A stretch of DNA of 18,578 nt from the NCBI GenBank assembly GCA_900547945.1, contig URIT01000056.1, positions 1-18,578 on the forward strand, read 5' to 3'. The stretch is from an uncultured bacterium (lineage in GTDB: Bacteria > Verrucomicrobiota > Kiritimatiellia > RFP12 > UBA1067). Each line of letters opens with the position of its first letter. The first letter of the stretch is position 1. The notes under the pieces were generated by a model. The model was not told the origin of the DNA. It worked only from the letters and a program-made list of their open reading frames with translations, and made no database searches. Shown here in pieces: positions 6,727-14,181 of this stretch. The position numbers and the translations under genes were made by a program.

Positions 6727-9700
6727 ATGAAGACTCGAATGCTCGCGCTTGCGTTTGCGCTCCCCGTGCTTGCCGTGCTGGCCGCCACGCCCGAAGAGGC
6801 CGCCGCCGCGCGCCGCGCCAGGGAACAGCTGCTGCGCTTCACGCCGGAGGCGGCCCGCCGCGCGATGGCGGACCTGAAGGCGAACCCGAAGTACGACTGG
6901 GCGAAGCACAACCCCGCCGTGGAGGCGCTCATCGCGAAGCTCGACTTCGCGAAGCGGGCGCTGGAGAAGGGGACGGACGCGGAGAAGGCCGAGGCCGTGA
7001 AGCTCGTGGAGGGCTACCGCGCCGCGATGCTCGCGAACCCGATCCTCGACTTCGACAAGATCCTCTGCGTCCACCGCAGGATCAACGGCGCGCGCGGCGC
7101 CTTCGGTGGGCGCAGGAGCGGCATGACGGGCCTCAACGCCGAGAACCACATGGTCGCCCCGCGCACGGGCTTCGAGAACGAGATCGGCGTCTTGAGCAAC
7201 CTGCGCGGCAAGCCGGTGTTCACGCCCCTCTACAAGCCGGCGGACAAGACATCCATCGTGCGCGACCTCGACCTCGACTTCGACGCGAGCCGCATCCTCT
7301 TCACCGGCTACAAGGGCACGAACAACCTCTTCGGCGTCTATGAGATCTCCGCCGACTTCTCGAAGCTGGCGAAGGAGATGCCCTACCAGACGCCCGCGCT
7401 CGTCTCGCCCGAGGACGGCAAGTACGACATCCAGTGGTGGGACGGCTGCTACCTGCCGAACAAGGACCAGGTCATCCTGCTCGGCACGGCCGCCTACCAG
7501 TTCCTCCCCTGCGAGGACGGCAACATGCCGATGGCCGTCCTCTACCGCAAGGACCGCAAGACGGGCGAGGTGCGCCAGCTCACCTACGAGCAGGACAGCG
7601 ACTACACGCCCTCGATCACGCACGACGGGCGCGTCCTCTACACGCGCTGGGAGTACTCCGACCAGCCGCACTACTGGAGCCGCGTGCTCATGACGATGAA
7701 CCCCGACGGCATCGGCCAGCTCTCCGTCTGGGGCTCCAACTCCTTCGTGCCGACGTTCTTCTACTCGGCGCGCACGATCCCCGGCGACCCCCACAAAATC
7801 ACGATGATCGGCGGTGGCCACCACGACCGCGCCGAGGTGGGGCGCATGTTCATCGTCGACCCGACGCTCGCGCGCGCCTATCCGTTCAAGTACGACCCGC
7901 CGGACCGCGACTGGGGCCCGGCGAAGCACACGTTGCGCATCCCCGCCCAGACGTTCCCGAAGGAGAAGACGGGCCTCGCGCACGAGTTCCCCGGCTGGGG
8001 GAAGGACGTCGAGGGCGACATGGCCGACCCGTACACGATGAACCAGTTCGCGCGCGGCAAGCCCTACTTCCTCCACCCGTACCCGCTCAGCGAGAACTAC
8101 CACCTCGCGGGCGTGAAGAACGCGCCGGACGGGCTCATCGGCCTCTACCTCGTGGACCGCTTCGACAACATCACGCTCATCGCCGAGTGCGAGGACGGCC
8201 TCTACTGCGAGCCGATCCCGTTCACCGCGCGGAAGCGTCCGCCCATCATCCCCGACCGCAGCGTGCCGGGCAAGAAGACGTGCAGCGTCCACATCGCCGA
8301 CATCTACAACGGCCCCGGCCTCAAGGGCGTGCCGCGCGGCACGGTCAAGAAGCTGCGCCTCTTCAGCTACCACTACAACTACCACAAGACGGGTGGCCAC
8401 TCCTCCACGGGCTGGATCAAGGGCGACTACCGCGACCGCGTGGAGTCGAGCTGGGACGTGAAGCGTCCGCTTGGCACGGTCGACCTGGAGGCGGACGGGA
8501 GCTGCTGCTTCGAGATGCCGGCGAACACGCCCGTCTCCGTGCAGCCGCTCGACGGGAAGGGCCAGGCCGTGCAGCTCATGCGCTCCTGGATCGTGGGCAT
8601 GCCGGGCGAGCGTGTCTCCTGCACGGGGTGCCACGAGGACAACCGCTCCTCCGTCCACACGAAGCGCACGATCGCCGACGAGAAGTACTTCAAGGGGCAG
8701 ATCCAGCAGATCAAGCCGCTCGACGGCGACGGCGTGCGCCCGTGGGGCTTCGAGAACGAGGTCTACCCCGTCGTCCAGAAATACTGCCTCTCCTGCCACG
8801 GCGACCCCGAGAAGGCGCCGGTCGCGAAGTGCGACCAGGGCGGCGCGAAGGAGGTGAAGGTGGATGTGTTCACGAAGTACGAGCTGAGCGGCAGGCGGCT
8901 CGTGATGGACAACGCCGTGAACGCCTACAAGATGCTCCACCCCTACATCCGCCGCCCCGGTCCCGAGAGCGAGGAGACGCTGCTGCCGCCGATGGACTAC
9001 CACGCCTCCACGAGCCCGCTCGTGCAGATGCTCAAGAAGGGCCACCACGGCGTGCAGCTGACGGACGCGGACTACTTGAAGATCTACGAGTGGATCGACC
9101 TCAACGCGCCGTTCTGGGGCAAGTGGAATCCGCCCGCCTACGCGAGCGAGGCTCCGGATCCGAAGAACCCGAAGAAGCGCTCCGGCTTCATGTGGGCCGG
9201 CGAAGAGGACCAGGTCGCCCGCCGCCTGGAGCTGCAGAAGCGCTACGCGAACGTGCCCGACAACCCCGAGGCCGAGCACGACGCCTACCACGCGCTCGTC
9301 ACGTCGCGCGTCGTGAAGGCCGTCGCGCCCGCGCCGAAGCCCGCGCCCGCCCCGGTGCCGAAACTCGCGGGCTGGCCGATGGACGTGCTGCAGAGCGCGA
9401 AGGCGCAGCTCGGCGCGATCGACGAGATCGCCCCCGTGACGACGAAGACGCTCGTCCTCGGCGGCGGGCAGTCCCTCACCTTCCGCCGTATCCCGGCGGG
9501 GCAGTTCGTGATGGGCAGCGCGACGGGGTATCCCGACGAGCGCCCGATGGCCGTCGTGCGCATCGACAGACCGTTCTGGATCAGCGAGATGGAGATCCGC
9601 AACGACCAGTACAACGTGTTCGACCCCGAGCACGATTCCCGCTACCAGGACGAGTTCGGCAAGGACCACGTCTTCCCCGGCCACGTCGGCAACCACCGCC

Positions 9701-10284
9701 GCCAGCCGGTCGTGCGCGTCACCTGGCACGATGCGATGCGCTTCTGCCGGTGGCTCTCGAAGACCTGCGGCGTGAAGGCGAACCTGCCGACCGAGGCGCA
9801 GTGGGAGTGGGCCGCGCGCGCGGGCACCGCGACGCCCTTCCCGTGGGGCGGGCTCGACGACGACTTCTCGAAGTTCGCGAACTTCGCGGACCGCGACACG
9901 CGCTACCAGGTCGTCGGCTTCGACGGCGGCGGCAACATCCGCCGGCGCCATCCCTTCCGCATCGACCAGAACTACCCGCTCCACGACGAGCGCTTCCTGG
10001 ACGACTGGTTCAACCTGAACTACGTCGGCCGCGCGAACTGCAACCGCTGGGGGCTCTATGACATGCACGGCAACGCGAGTGAGTGGACGCGCTCCGACTA
10101 CGCGCCGTACCCCTACGTGGACGGCGACGGGCGCAACGCCTGCGACCCGAAGGCGAAGAAGGTGGCGCGCGGCGGATCGTATGCGTCGCGTCCGCGCGAC
10201 GGCACGAGTTCCTACCGCCTCTGCTACGAGCCGTGGCAGACGGTGTTCGACGTCGGCTTCCGCGTGGTCCTCGAATGTGAATAG
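6727..10284 (+). CDS. exported propeller / HzsA-like dihaem / SUMF1-domain fusion protein
   Basis: This is a 1185-residue exported protein with a signal peptide (MKTRMLALAFALPVLAVLAA). Residues 20-170 are mainly helical. Residues about 175-400 look like a TolB/PD40-type beta-propeller (DLDFDASRILFTG, YTPSITHDGRVLYTRW). Residues about 500-640 resemble the middle domain of hydrazine synthase alpha, with the first haem c motif CTGCH (C632-H636). The second, CLSCH (C687-H691), sits in a cytochrome-like VYPVVQKYCLSCHG. A Pro/Ala linker leads to a SUMF1 (FGE-sulfatase/EgtB-like) domain from about 909 to the end. Its terminal GGSYASRPRDGTSSYR (from 1149) lacks the two catalytic cysteines of true formylglycine-generating enzymes, so a structural or ligand-binding role is more likely. 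Function is unknown; periplasmic redox chemistry tied to sugar degradation is inference. AAGAGGA at 6714-6720 lies 6 nt before the start. Confidence 0.8.
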   Translation: MKTRMLALAFALPVLAVLAATPEEAAAARRAREQLLRFTPEAARRAMADLKANPKYDWAKHNPAVEALIAKLDFAKRALEKGTDAEKAEAVKLVEGYRAAMLANPILDFDKILCVHRRINGARGAFGGRRSGMTGLNAENHMVAPRTGFENEIGVLSNLRGKPVFTPLYKPADKTSIVRDLDLDFDASRILFTGYKGTNNLFGVYEISADFSKLAKEMPYQTPALVSPEDGKYDIQWWDGCYLPNKDQVILLGTAAYQFLPCEDGNMPMAVLYRKDRKTGEVRQLTYEQDSDYTPSITHDGRVLYTRWEYSDQPHYWSRVLMTMNPDGIGQLSVWGSNSFVPTFFYSARTIPGDPHKITMIGGGHHDRAEVGRMFIVDPTLARAYPFKYDPPDRDWGPAKHTLRIPAQTFPKEKTGLAHEFPGWGKDVEGDMADPYTMNQFARGKPYFLHPYPLSENYHLAGVKNAPDGLIGLYLVDRFDNITLIAECEDGLYCEPIPFTARKRPPIIPDRSVPGKKTCSVHIADIYNGPGLKGVPRGTVKKLRLFSYHYNYHKTGGHSSTGWIKGDYRDRVESSWDVKRPLGTVDLEADGSCCFEMPANTPVSVQPLDGKGQAVQLMRSWIVGMPGERVSCTGCHEDNRSSVHTKRTIADEKYFKGQIQQIKPLDGDGVRPWGFENEVYPVVQKYCLSCHGDPEKAPVAKCDQGGAKEVKVDVFTKYELSGRRLVMDNAVNAYKMLHPYIRRPGPESEETLLPPMDYHASTSPLVQMLKKGHHGVQLTDADYLKIYEWIDLNAPFWGKWNPPAYASEAPDPKNPKKRSGFMWAGEEDQVARRLELQKRYANVPDNPEAEHDAYHALVTSRVVKAVAPAPKPAPAPVPKLAGWPMDVLQSAKAQLGAIDEIAPVTTKTLVLGGGQSLTFRRIPAGQFVMGSATGYPDERPMAVVRIDRPFWISEMEIRNDQYNVFDPEHDSRYQDEFGKDHVFPGHVGNHRRQPVVRVTWHDAMRFCRWLSKTCGVKANLPTEAQWEWAARAGTATPFPWGGLDDDFSKFANFADRDTRYQVVGFDGGGNIRRRHPFRIDQNYPLHDERFLDDWFNLNYVGRANCNRWGLYDMHGNASEWTRSDYAPYPYVDGDGRNACDPKAKKVARGGSYASRPRDGTSSYRLCYEPWQTVFDVGFRVVLECE

Positions 10285-10318
10285 TCCCCGCTGAACGCGG
10301 AACGGGAGACGCGGAGAC

Positions 10319-10348
10319 GGGAGGGACGCAACTTGTTGCGTCCCTCCC
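10319..10348 (+). terminator. perfect 13-bp hairpin after the haem/SUMF1 gene
   Basis: GGGAGGGACGCAA (10319-10331) pairs perfectly with TTGCGTCCCTCCC (10336-10348) around a CTTG tetraloop, 35 nt after the stop codon. No T-tract follows, so it is either a T-poor terminator or a member of a dispersed hairpin family. It is the only plausible 3' boundary for the upstream operon. Confidence 0.6.
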
Positions 10349-10365
10349 CTGTGTACCCGTGAAGG

Positions 10366-10389
10366 ATCTACACCTCTACATTTCTACAC
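10366..10389 (+). repeat. three tandem 8-mers NTCTACAN
   Basis: ATCTACAC, CTCTACAT and TTCTACAC follow each other without gaps in the intergenic region after the hairpin. The core TCTACA recurs every 8 bp. No function is evident. The same core TCTACA also occurs inside the AAA-ATPase-like genes at their sixth to eighth codons. Confidence 0.5.
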
Positions 10390-10431
10390 GGCTAAACCTG
10401 AATCCGGCAGCAGTGATTCACGGCGGAATCG

Positions 10432-10580
10432 CGTTTGCCGCAACGGCGCGGCACATGGTATAATCTGCGTCATGGAAAAGCTCGCGACAGACATCTACAC
10501 GTTTTCCGAACTCGTGAAGAACGGCTTCACCTACATCGACAAGACCGACCGCCTGTGGCCGCTCGTCAACCTGTCGGTCG
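10432..10580 (+). repeat. 149-bp direct repeat, copy 1
   Basis: This stretch matches 18430-18578 at 146 of 149 positions by eye; the differences are one C/T just before the ATG and two bases in the codons for Arg-Leu before WPLVNL. The repeat includes about 24 bp upstream of the promoter, the extended -10 itself and the first 36 codons of an AAA-ATPase-like gene. Left of 10432 the two flanks are unrelated. The second copy runs off the window, so its full length is unknown. Confidence 0.93.
10456..10464 (+). promoter_or_regulatory. extended -10 promoter, predicted leaderless
   Basis: TGGTATAAT (TATAAT at 10459-10464) ends exactly 7 nt before the ATG at 10472, so transcription would start at or next to the A of the start codon. 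No Shine-Dalgarno sequence lies upstream of the ATG. Confidence 0.75.
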
Positions 10581-10785
10581 GCAAGCAGTTCTTCATCGCG
10601 CCGAGGACCTGGAGGGACTCTTTATGAGCATCCTCACCCGCGCGGCGGCAGCGGTGATCGCGCAGATCGAGGCGAACCATTACGCCGACCGCTTCGCCGG
10701 GAACGGCAAGGCGCTGACGCTCGTTGGCCTCGCGTTCTCGAAGGAGCGGCGCACCACCCTCGACGCGGTCGTCGAGCGGCTCTAA
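10472..10785 (+). pseudogene. internally deleted AAA-ATPase-like / PD-(D/E)XK family gene
   Basis: The start, MEKLATDIYTFSELVKNGF followed by TYIDKTDRLWPLV and GKQFFIA, matches the N-terminus of AAA-ATPase-like (PF09820) proteins, which normally continue into an RPRRFGKS-type Walker A and end in a PD-(D/E)XK (PF08011) nuclease-like domain of roughly 500 residues in all. Here the Walker region is missing. The frame reads PRTWRDSL and stops at 10625-10627. In another frame, EDLEGLFMSIL joins IAQIEANHYADRFAGNGKAL and LTLVGLAFSKERR, the typical extreme C-terminus, which ends at 10785. At least one, probably two, internal deletions and a frameshift explain this. The promoter remains intact, so a 51-residue peptide could still be made. 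Such genes are often multicopy in gut anaerobes; their role is unknown. Confidence 0.85.
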
Positions 10786-10804
10786 ACCGCTGACCTCAGG
10801 ACTT

Positions 10805-10813
10805 TGGTATAAT
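10805..10813 (+). promoter_or_regulatory. extended -10 promoter of the XylR-type regulator, predicted leaderless
   Basis: TGGTATAAT (TATAAT at 10808-10813) ends 7 nt before the ATG at 10821, the same geometry as the AAA-ATPase-like genes. No -35-like sequence is visible at the expected distance and no Shine-Dalgarno sequence precedes the ATG. Confidence 0.75.
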
Positions 10814-10820
10814 AGGCGGC

Positions 10821-12074
10821 ATGAGGCGGAAAGTTCCCTGTGGCATGATGGGAAACGTGGGAGGCGGAAGCCCGTGCGTGCTTGTCCTGCGGCTGACGGC
10901 CGAGGACTCGTCCGTGCGGCTCATGAAAGGCGTCAAGCGCTACGCCGACAGGGCGGGGTGGACTCTGAGACGCCTCGACTACCGGACGGTTGGCGGCGTT
11001 CTCGTGCAGGACGGCACGAACGAGCCGCTGGACGTTCGGTGTCTGTTGAAGCTGTGGCGCCCACTCGGCCTGATCGTGGACGCCGGCCTCGTGTCCGTGT
11101 ACGTGCCGGACGCCTTCGGGCACGGCCGGATCCCGATTGTCTTCAGCGATTGTTCGCCCGACGAAATGCATGGTCGCGCCCCGGCGTCCGCATGCGTGGC
11201 GAGCGATGCGGACGCCATGGCGGCGGCGGCGTTCGATGAGCTTGCCCGTCAAGGCGTCGTGTCCTTCGCTTACGTGCCCTTCATGGATCCCGACTGGTCC
11301 TGGAGCCGTGCGCGCGGCGAAGCGTTTGCGAGGCGGGTGCGGGCCAACGGTGTGGCGTTCAGCTGTTTCACCGCGACGGAATCCGGCGAACGTCGCACCC
11401 ATGCGCTCGCGGCGTGGCTGATGGGCCTGCCGAAGCCTTGCGGCGTGTTTGCCGCGAACGATGCGGAGGCCGAACGTGTCCGCAACGTCTGCCTTGCGGC
11501 GGGCGTCGGCATCCCGGACGAAGTCGTGCTGATCGGCGTGGACAACCGACGTGACATCTGCGAAAGTGGCGATCCGACGCTGACGAGCGTTGAACAGGAT
11601 TTTGAGAAGTGCGGCTACCTGTCCGCGCGGCAGTTGGATCGGCTGGTTTCTGGCGAGCGGTTGCCGAAGGGGCGGACGGTGACGTTTGGCGTTTCGCAGG
11701 TCGTGCGCCGCGCCTCGACGCGACGTCTGGTCGTGTGCGACGGACGTGTCGCGCGGGCGCTGGAATTCGTTCGCCTGCATGCGGCCGACCGCATCACGCC
11801 GCCGGATGTCGTCGCGGTCATGGGGTGTCGCCGTTCGTATGCCGACCAGCGGTTCCGCGAATGCACGGGGCACACGATCCTGGACGAGATCCGCAGTCGG
11901 CGCGTTGAGCTTGTGAAGGAACTCGTGCGGCGCGACGACTGTGACCGCGCGTCGCTGTACTGCTACAGCGGCTTTTCGTCCATGATTGACCTGCGCCGCG
12001 TGTTCAAGGCGCTGACGGGCCAGACGCTCTCGCAGTGGCGCGCCGCTGGTACGCGCGACGCGATAATGGGTTAG
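10821..12074 (+). CDS. XylR-type transcriptional regulator (LacI-like sensor plus AraC HTH)
   Basis: This 417-residue cytoplasmic regulator has no N-terminal helix-turn-helix. Residues about 18-285 form a periplasmic-binding-protein-like sugar sensor (CVLVLRL start, GVFAANDAEAERV, DEVVLIGVDNR, LTSVEQDFEKCGYLSARQL). Residues about 305-412 form an AraC double helix-turn-helix (ALEFVRLHAADRITPPDV, SYADQRFRECTGHTILDEI, FSSMIDLRRVFKALTGQTL). This order matches E. coli XylR, the D-xylose-responsive activator, but the ligand here is unknown. The promoter geometry favours ATG 10821 and a leaderless mRNA. GTG 10878, with GGGAGGCGG at 10859-10867, is an alternative that still keeps the sensor domain. 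The tandem repeats upstream of the next operon are the obvious candidate binding site. Confidence 0.9.
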   Translation: MRRKVPCGMMGNVGGGSPCVLVLRLTAEDSSVRLMKGVKRYADRAGWTLRRLDYRTVGGVLVQDGTNEPLDVRCLLKLWRPLGLIVDAGLVSVYVPDAFGHGRIPIVFSDCSPDEMHGRAPASACVASDADAMAAAAFDELARQGVVSFAYVPFMDPDWSWSRARGEAFARRVRANGVAFSCFTATESGERRTHALAAWLMGLPKPCGVFAANDAEAERVRNVCLAAGVGIPDEVVLIGVDNRRDICESGDPTLTSVEQDFEKCGYLSARQLDRLVSGERLPKGRTVTFGVSQVVRRASTRRLVVCDGRVARALEFVRLHAADRITPPDVVAVMGCRRSYADQRFRECTGHTILDEIRSRRVELVKELVRRDDCDRASLYCYSGFSSMIDLRRVFKALTGQTLSQWRAAGTRDAIMG

Positions 12075-12185
12075 TGGACGGCGAACACCGCATCCTGTGG
12101 GACGGTCGCCCGCATCCCGGCCCGTCGGTCTGCGGCGACGGTCCCGCCGAGCGTGGCATCGCGCAAACGCCCCATCATCAAAATG

Positions 12186-12229
12186 TCGGGCTAATTGTTT
12201 CTTTTTATCGGGCTATTTGTTTTATTTGC
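12186..12229 (+). promoter_or_regulatory. tandem direct-repeat operator, probable XylR/AraC-type site
   Basis: Two units, TCGGGCTAATTGTTTCTTTT (12186-12205) and TCGGGCTATTTGTTTTATTT (12208-12227), match at 17 of 20 positions and repeat every 22 bp, about two helical turns. This is the layout of AraC/XylR half-site pairs. They form an AT-rich island in GC-rich DNA, between the regulator gene and the operon it precedes. The downstream unit covers the -35 position of the putative promoter, as expected for a class II activator site. A partial TCGGGCAAAA recurs at 12281. The rest of 12075-12185 holds nothing I can name. Confidence 0.7.
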
Positions 12230-12243
12230 GTGCCGGGAAATAG

Positions 12244-12249
12244 TAGAAT
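12244..12249 (+). promoter_or_regulatory. putative activator-dependent -10 of the 12305 operon
   Basis: TAGAAT lies about 17 bp downstream of a poor -35 (TTTATT at 12221-12226) that is covered by the second operator repeat. It lacks the TGG extension present in the other promoters of this window, which fits a promoter needing an activator. The leader would be about 50 nt, with TAGGAG at 12291-12296. Confidence 0.45.
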
Positions 12250-12304
12250 GAACGTGCCTAAAGTCAGACAAGCAACTGAGTCGGGCAAAATAGGAGTAAG
12301 GCAA

Positions 12305-14170
12305 ATGACGAAACTGTTTTTGGAAGTCGGCGCCCTTGCGATGTGCGCGCTGCCTGTCCTCGGCGCGTTGGACGTGTGGAGCGATGCGTCGATCAAGCTG
12401 GGGGGGTGTCCTGACCTCAACGGCAACGGACTGATCGACCAAGGCGAGGTCTTGGATGTGCTGCACGGCGGCGACCTGGCGCACGCGAACCACCAGTCAT
12501 TCGCGACGAAAGCCCGCAGCTCCATTCCGGCAGGCTACCGGGATGACCTGTATGCGACGAACCTGCTCGTCAACTGCGTGACGGAGGGCGTCGAGCGCAA
12601 CCAGGACTGCCTCTACCTGAGCCAGTCGCTCAAGATTGACGAAACGACGACGCCGTCGACGACGAACTTCTACAGCCAGTCCCTGAAACTGCCGCTCAAG
12701 CTGGTGGGCGAAAACTACTCGGCCGTCATCCGCTTCCGCCGCGACCTGTCGTGTCCGGGCGTGCAGACCGTCTTTATTCATCTCGGCTATGATTCGACCG
12801 GGAACGGCGTGGGCCTGATGGGGCTGCTCAGCCCGGACGGCATCATCACGCTCAAGGCCGGCGGCAGCACCGACGCGGCGGGCGAGAAAGTCTTGGGCGG
12901 GAACACATGGGTTCCCGATCCGACCCTTGAGCCCAATAACAACTACAGCCGGTATCACGACGGCACGTGGGCCGATTTCGGCATCGTTGTGAATGGGCGC
13001 AAGGTGCGCTGCTACTGGTCGCCCGAAACGGGGCCGTGCCGGTGGTTCGACGCCGATTTTTCGGACGTCACGCTCGACAAGATGTACAACGACACGTCGT
13101 CCGGCAGTCTGCGTCTGGGCGGGCACAAGTGGCTCGGCGGTCCGATGGCGTGGGAGAACCAAACGAAGGCCGTCATCGACAAGGGCGGCGCGTTCCGGGG
13201 CGCGGTTGCGCTGTTCGGCGTGTGGAATCGCTGCCTCTCGGACTGTGAACTCGTCGCGGCGCTCGCGAACGGCGGTCCGGCGCTGTTCCGCGTCGGCGTG
13301 GAAGGACGCACGGCGGAGATGTGCGGCGGCGATGAGACGGCGGGCACGGTGACGCTCACGGCGGGCGACGCCAGCCTGCGCGCGGCGTCCGCGCGACTCG
13401 CGCCGGGCGGTGCGCTGGAAATTCCGTTCACGGTTCATGCGCGCAACGCGGGGCTCGGACAGCTTCTGCGTCTGCTTCCGGCGTCTGACGGAAAGTCTGC
13501 ATTCTACCTCGACGGCAAACTGCTCGCCGAACGCATCGATGTCCAGCCGCGCGCGTGGCGCGACGTATGGGTCGGCGGCACGGCGCTGACGGAAGGCGCG
13601 CACACGGCGAAGATCGTCAACGCCGGCTCGACCACGCTCGCGTGGGATGCCGTCGAGCTCACGGGATCGTTCAACCATCAGCCGGGCATGCTCAACGGCA
13701 CGGAGAAATATGCCGCCTGCGACAGCACCAAGCGGAAGTATTTCGGCGAGCAGGAAGGGCGTGCGATCTCCGATGCGTTCGCGGCGGACGGCGGCTGGTT
13801 CGATTTTCTGCATTCGCCGCAGCCGCCCGGGGTAAACGGCGGCACGGCGGTGCGCCCGTTCCGTCTGCACTGGGCGCTCCCCGCGCGGATGAAGCGGCGG
13901 TATGCGTGGAATTTGCGCCTGCGGCTGGATAACGCGGGCTGCACGGCGAAGTGGCGCGTCGGGCTGAATGACGCGGTCGTGATGGCGGCGCGTGTGATTG
14001 GTGAAAGCGAGACGATTGAACTGCCGCTCGCGTCCGCTGCGCTGAACTGGAGCGGTGATAATGTGCTGACACTGACGACGGACGACACGGCGGCGAGCGG
14101 CATCGTCATCCGTGAAATCGGTCTCGTGATGGAACGGCCGCAGTCGGGCACCATCATGGTGCTACGCTGA
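12305..14170 (+). CDS. exported LamG-like protein with an EF-hand loop
   Basis: This 621-residue protein begins with a signal peptide (MTKLFLEVGALAMCALPVLGA). A calcium-binding EF-hand-type loop, DLNGNGLIDQGE (D37-E48), has Asp/Asn/Asn/Asp/Glu at the ligand positions. Residues about 55-350 look like a concanavalin/LamG beta-sandwich (ENYSAVIRFRRDL, GTWADFGIVVNGRKV, FRGAVALFGVWNRCLSD). The rest appears to be two further beta-sandwich modules; the last (NVLTLTTDDTAASGIVIREI) weakly resembles the galactose-binding-like domain III of PL4 rhamnogalacturonan lyases. No catalytic motif is recognised, so glycan binding is the likely role. The ATG at 12305 follows TAGGAG by 8 nt. An in-frame ATG at 12248 overlaps the putative -10 and is rejected. 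It is first in a three-gene operon. Confidence 0.75.
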   Translation: MTKLFLEVGALAMCALPVLGALDVWSDASIKLGGCPDLNGNGLIDQGEVLDVLHGGDLAHANHQSFATKARSSIPAGYRDDLYATNLLVNCVTEGVERNQDCLYLSQSLKIDETTTPSTTNFYSQSLKLPLKLVGENYSAVIRFRRDLSCPGVQTVFIHLGYDSTGNGVGLMGLLSPDGIITLKAGGSTDAAGEKVLGGNTWVPDPTLEPNNNYSRYHDGTWADFGIVVNGRKVRCYWSPETGPCRWFDADFSDVTLDKMYNDTSSGSLRLGGHKWLGGPMAWENQTKAVIDKGGAFRGAVALFGVWNRCLSDCELVAALANGGPALFRVGVEGRTAEMCGGDETAGTVTLTAGDASLRAASARLAPGGALEIPFTVHARNAGLGQLLRLLPASDGKSAFYLDGKLLAERIDVQPRAWRDVWVGGTALTEGAHTAKIVNAGSTTLAWDAVELTGSFNHQPGMLNGTEKYAACDSTKRKYFGEQEGRAISDAFAADGGWFDFLHSPQPPGVNGGTAVRPFRLHWALPARMKRRYAWNLRLRLDNAGCTAKWRVGLNDAVVMAARVIGESETIELPLASAALNWSGDNVLTLTTDDTAASGIVIREIGLVMERPQSGTIMVLR

Positions 14171-14181
14171 AAGGAACGAAA

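Noticed and set aside
4507..10068. A 1853-codon open frame on the minus strand
   Set aside because: It lies antisense to three well-supported genes, has a low-complexity Arg/Val/His/Ala composition typical of reverse-frame GC-rich coding DNA, and shows no family motif or start signal.
9451..10284. SUMF1 domain as a sulfatase-activating formylglycine-generating enzyme
   Set aside because: The GGSYASRPRDGTSSYR region has no catalytic cysteine pair, and no sulfatase with a CxPxR motif is in the window.
6727..10284. True hydrazine synthase subunit
   Set aside because: The fusion to a SUMF1 domain, the lack of HzsB/C genes and the sugar-degradation context argue against anammox chemistry; only a fold-level resemblance is claimed.
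12248..12304. ATG at 12248 as start of the LamG-like gene
   Set aside because: It overlaps the putative -10, has no Shine-Dalgarno sequence, and would add a charged tail before a good signal peptide that begins at 12305.
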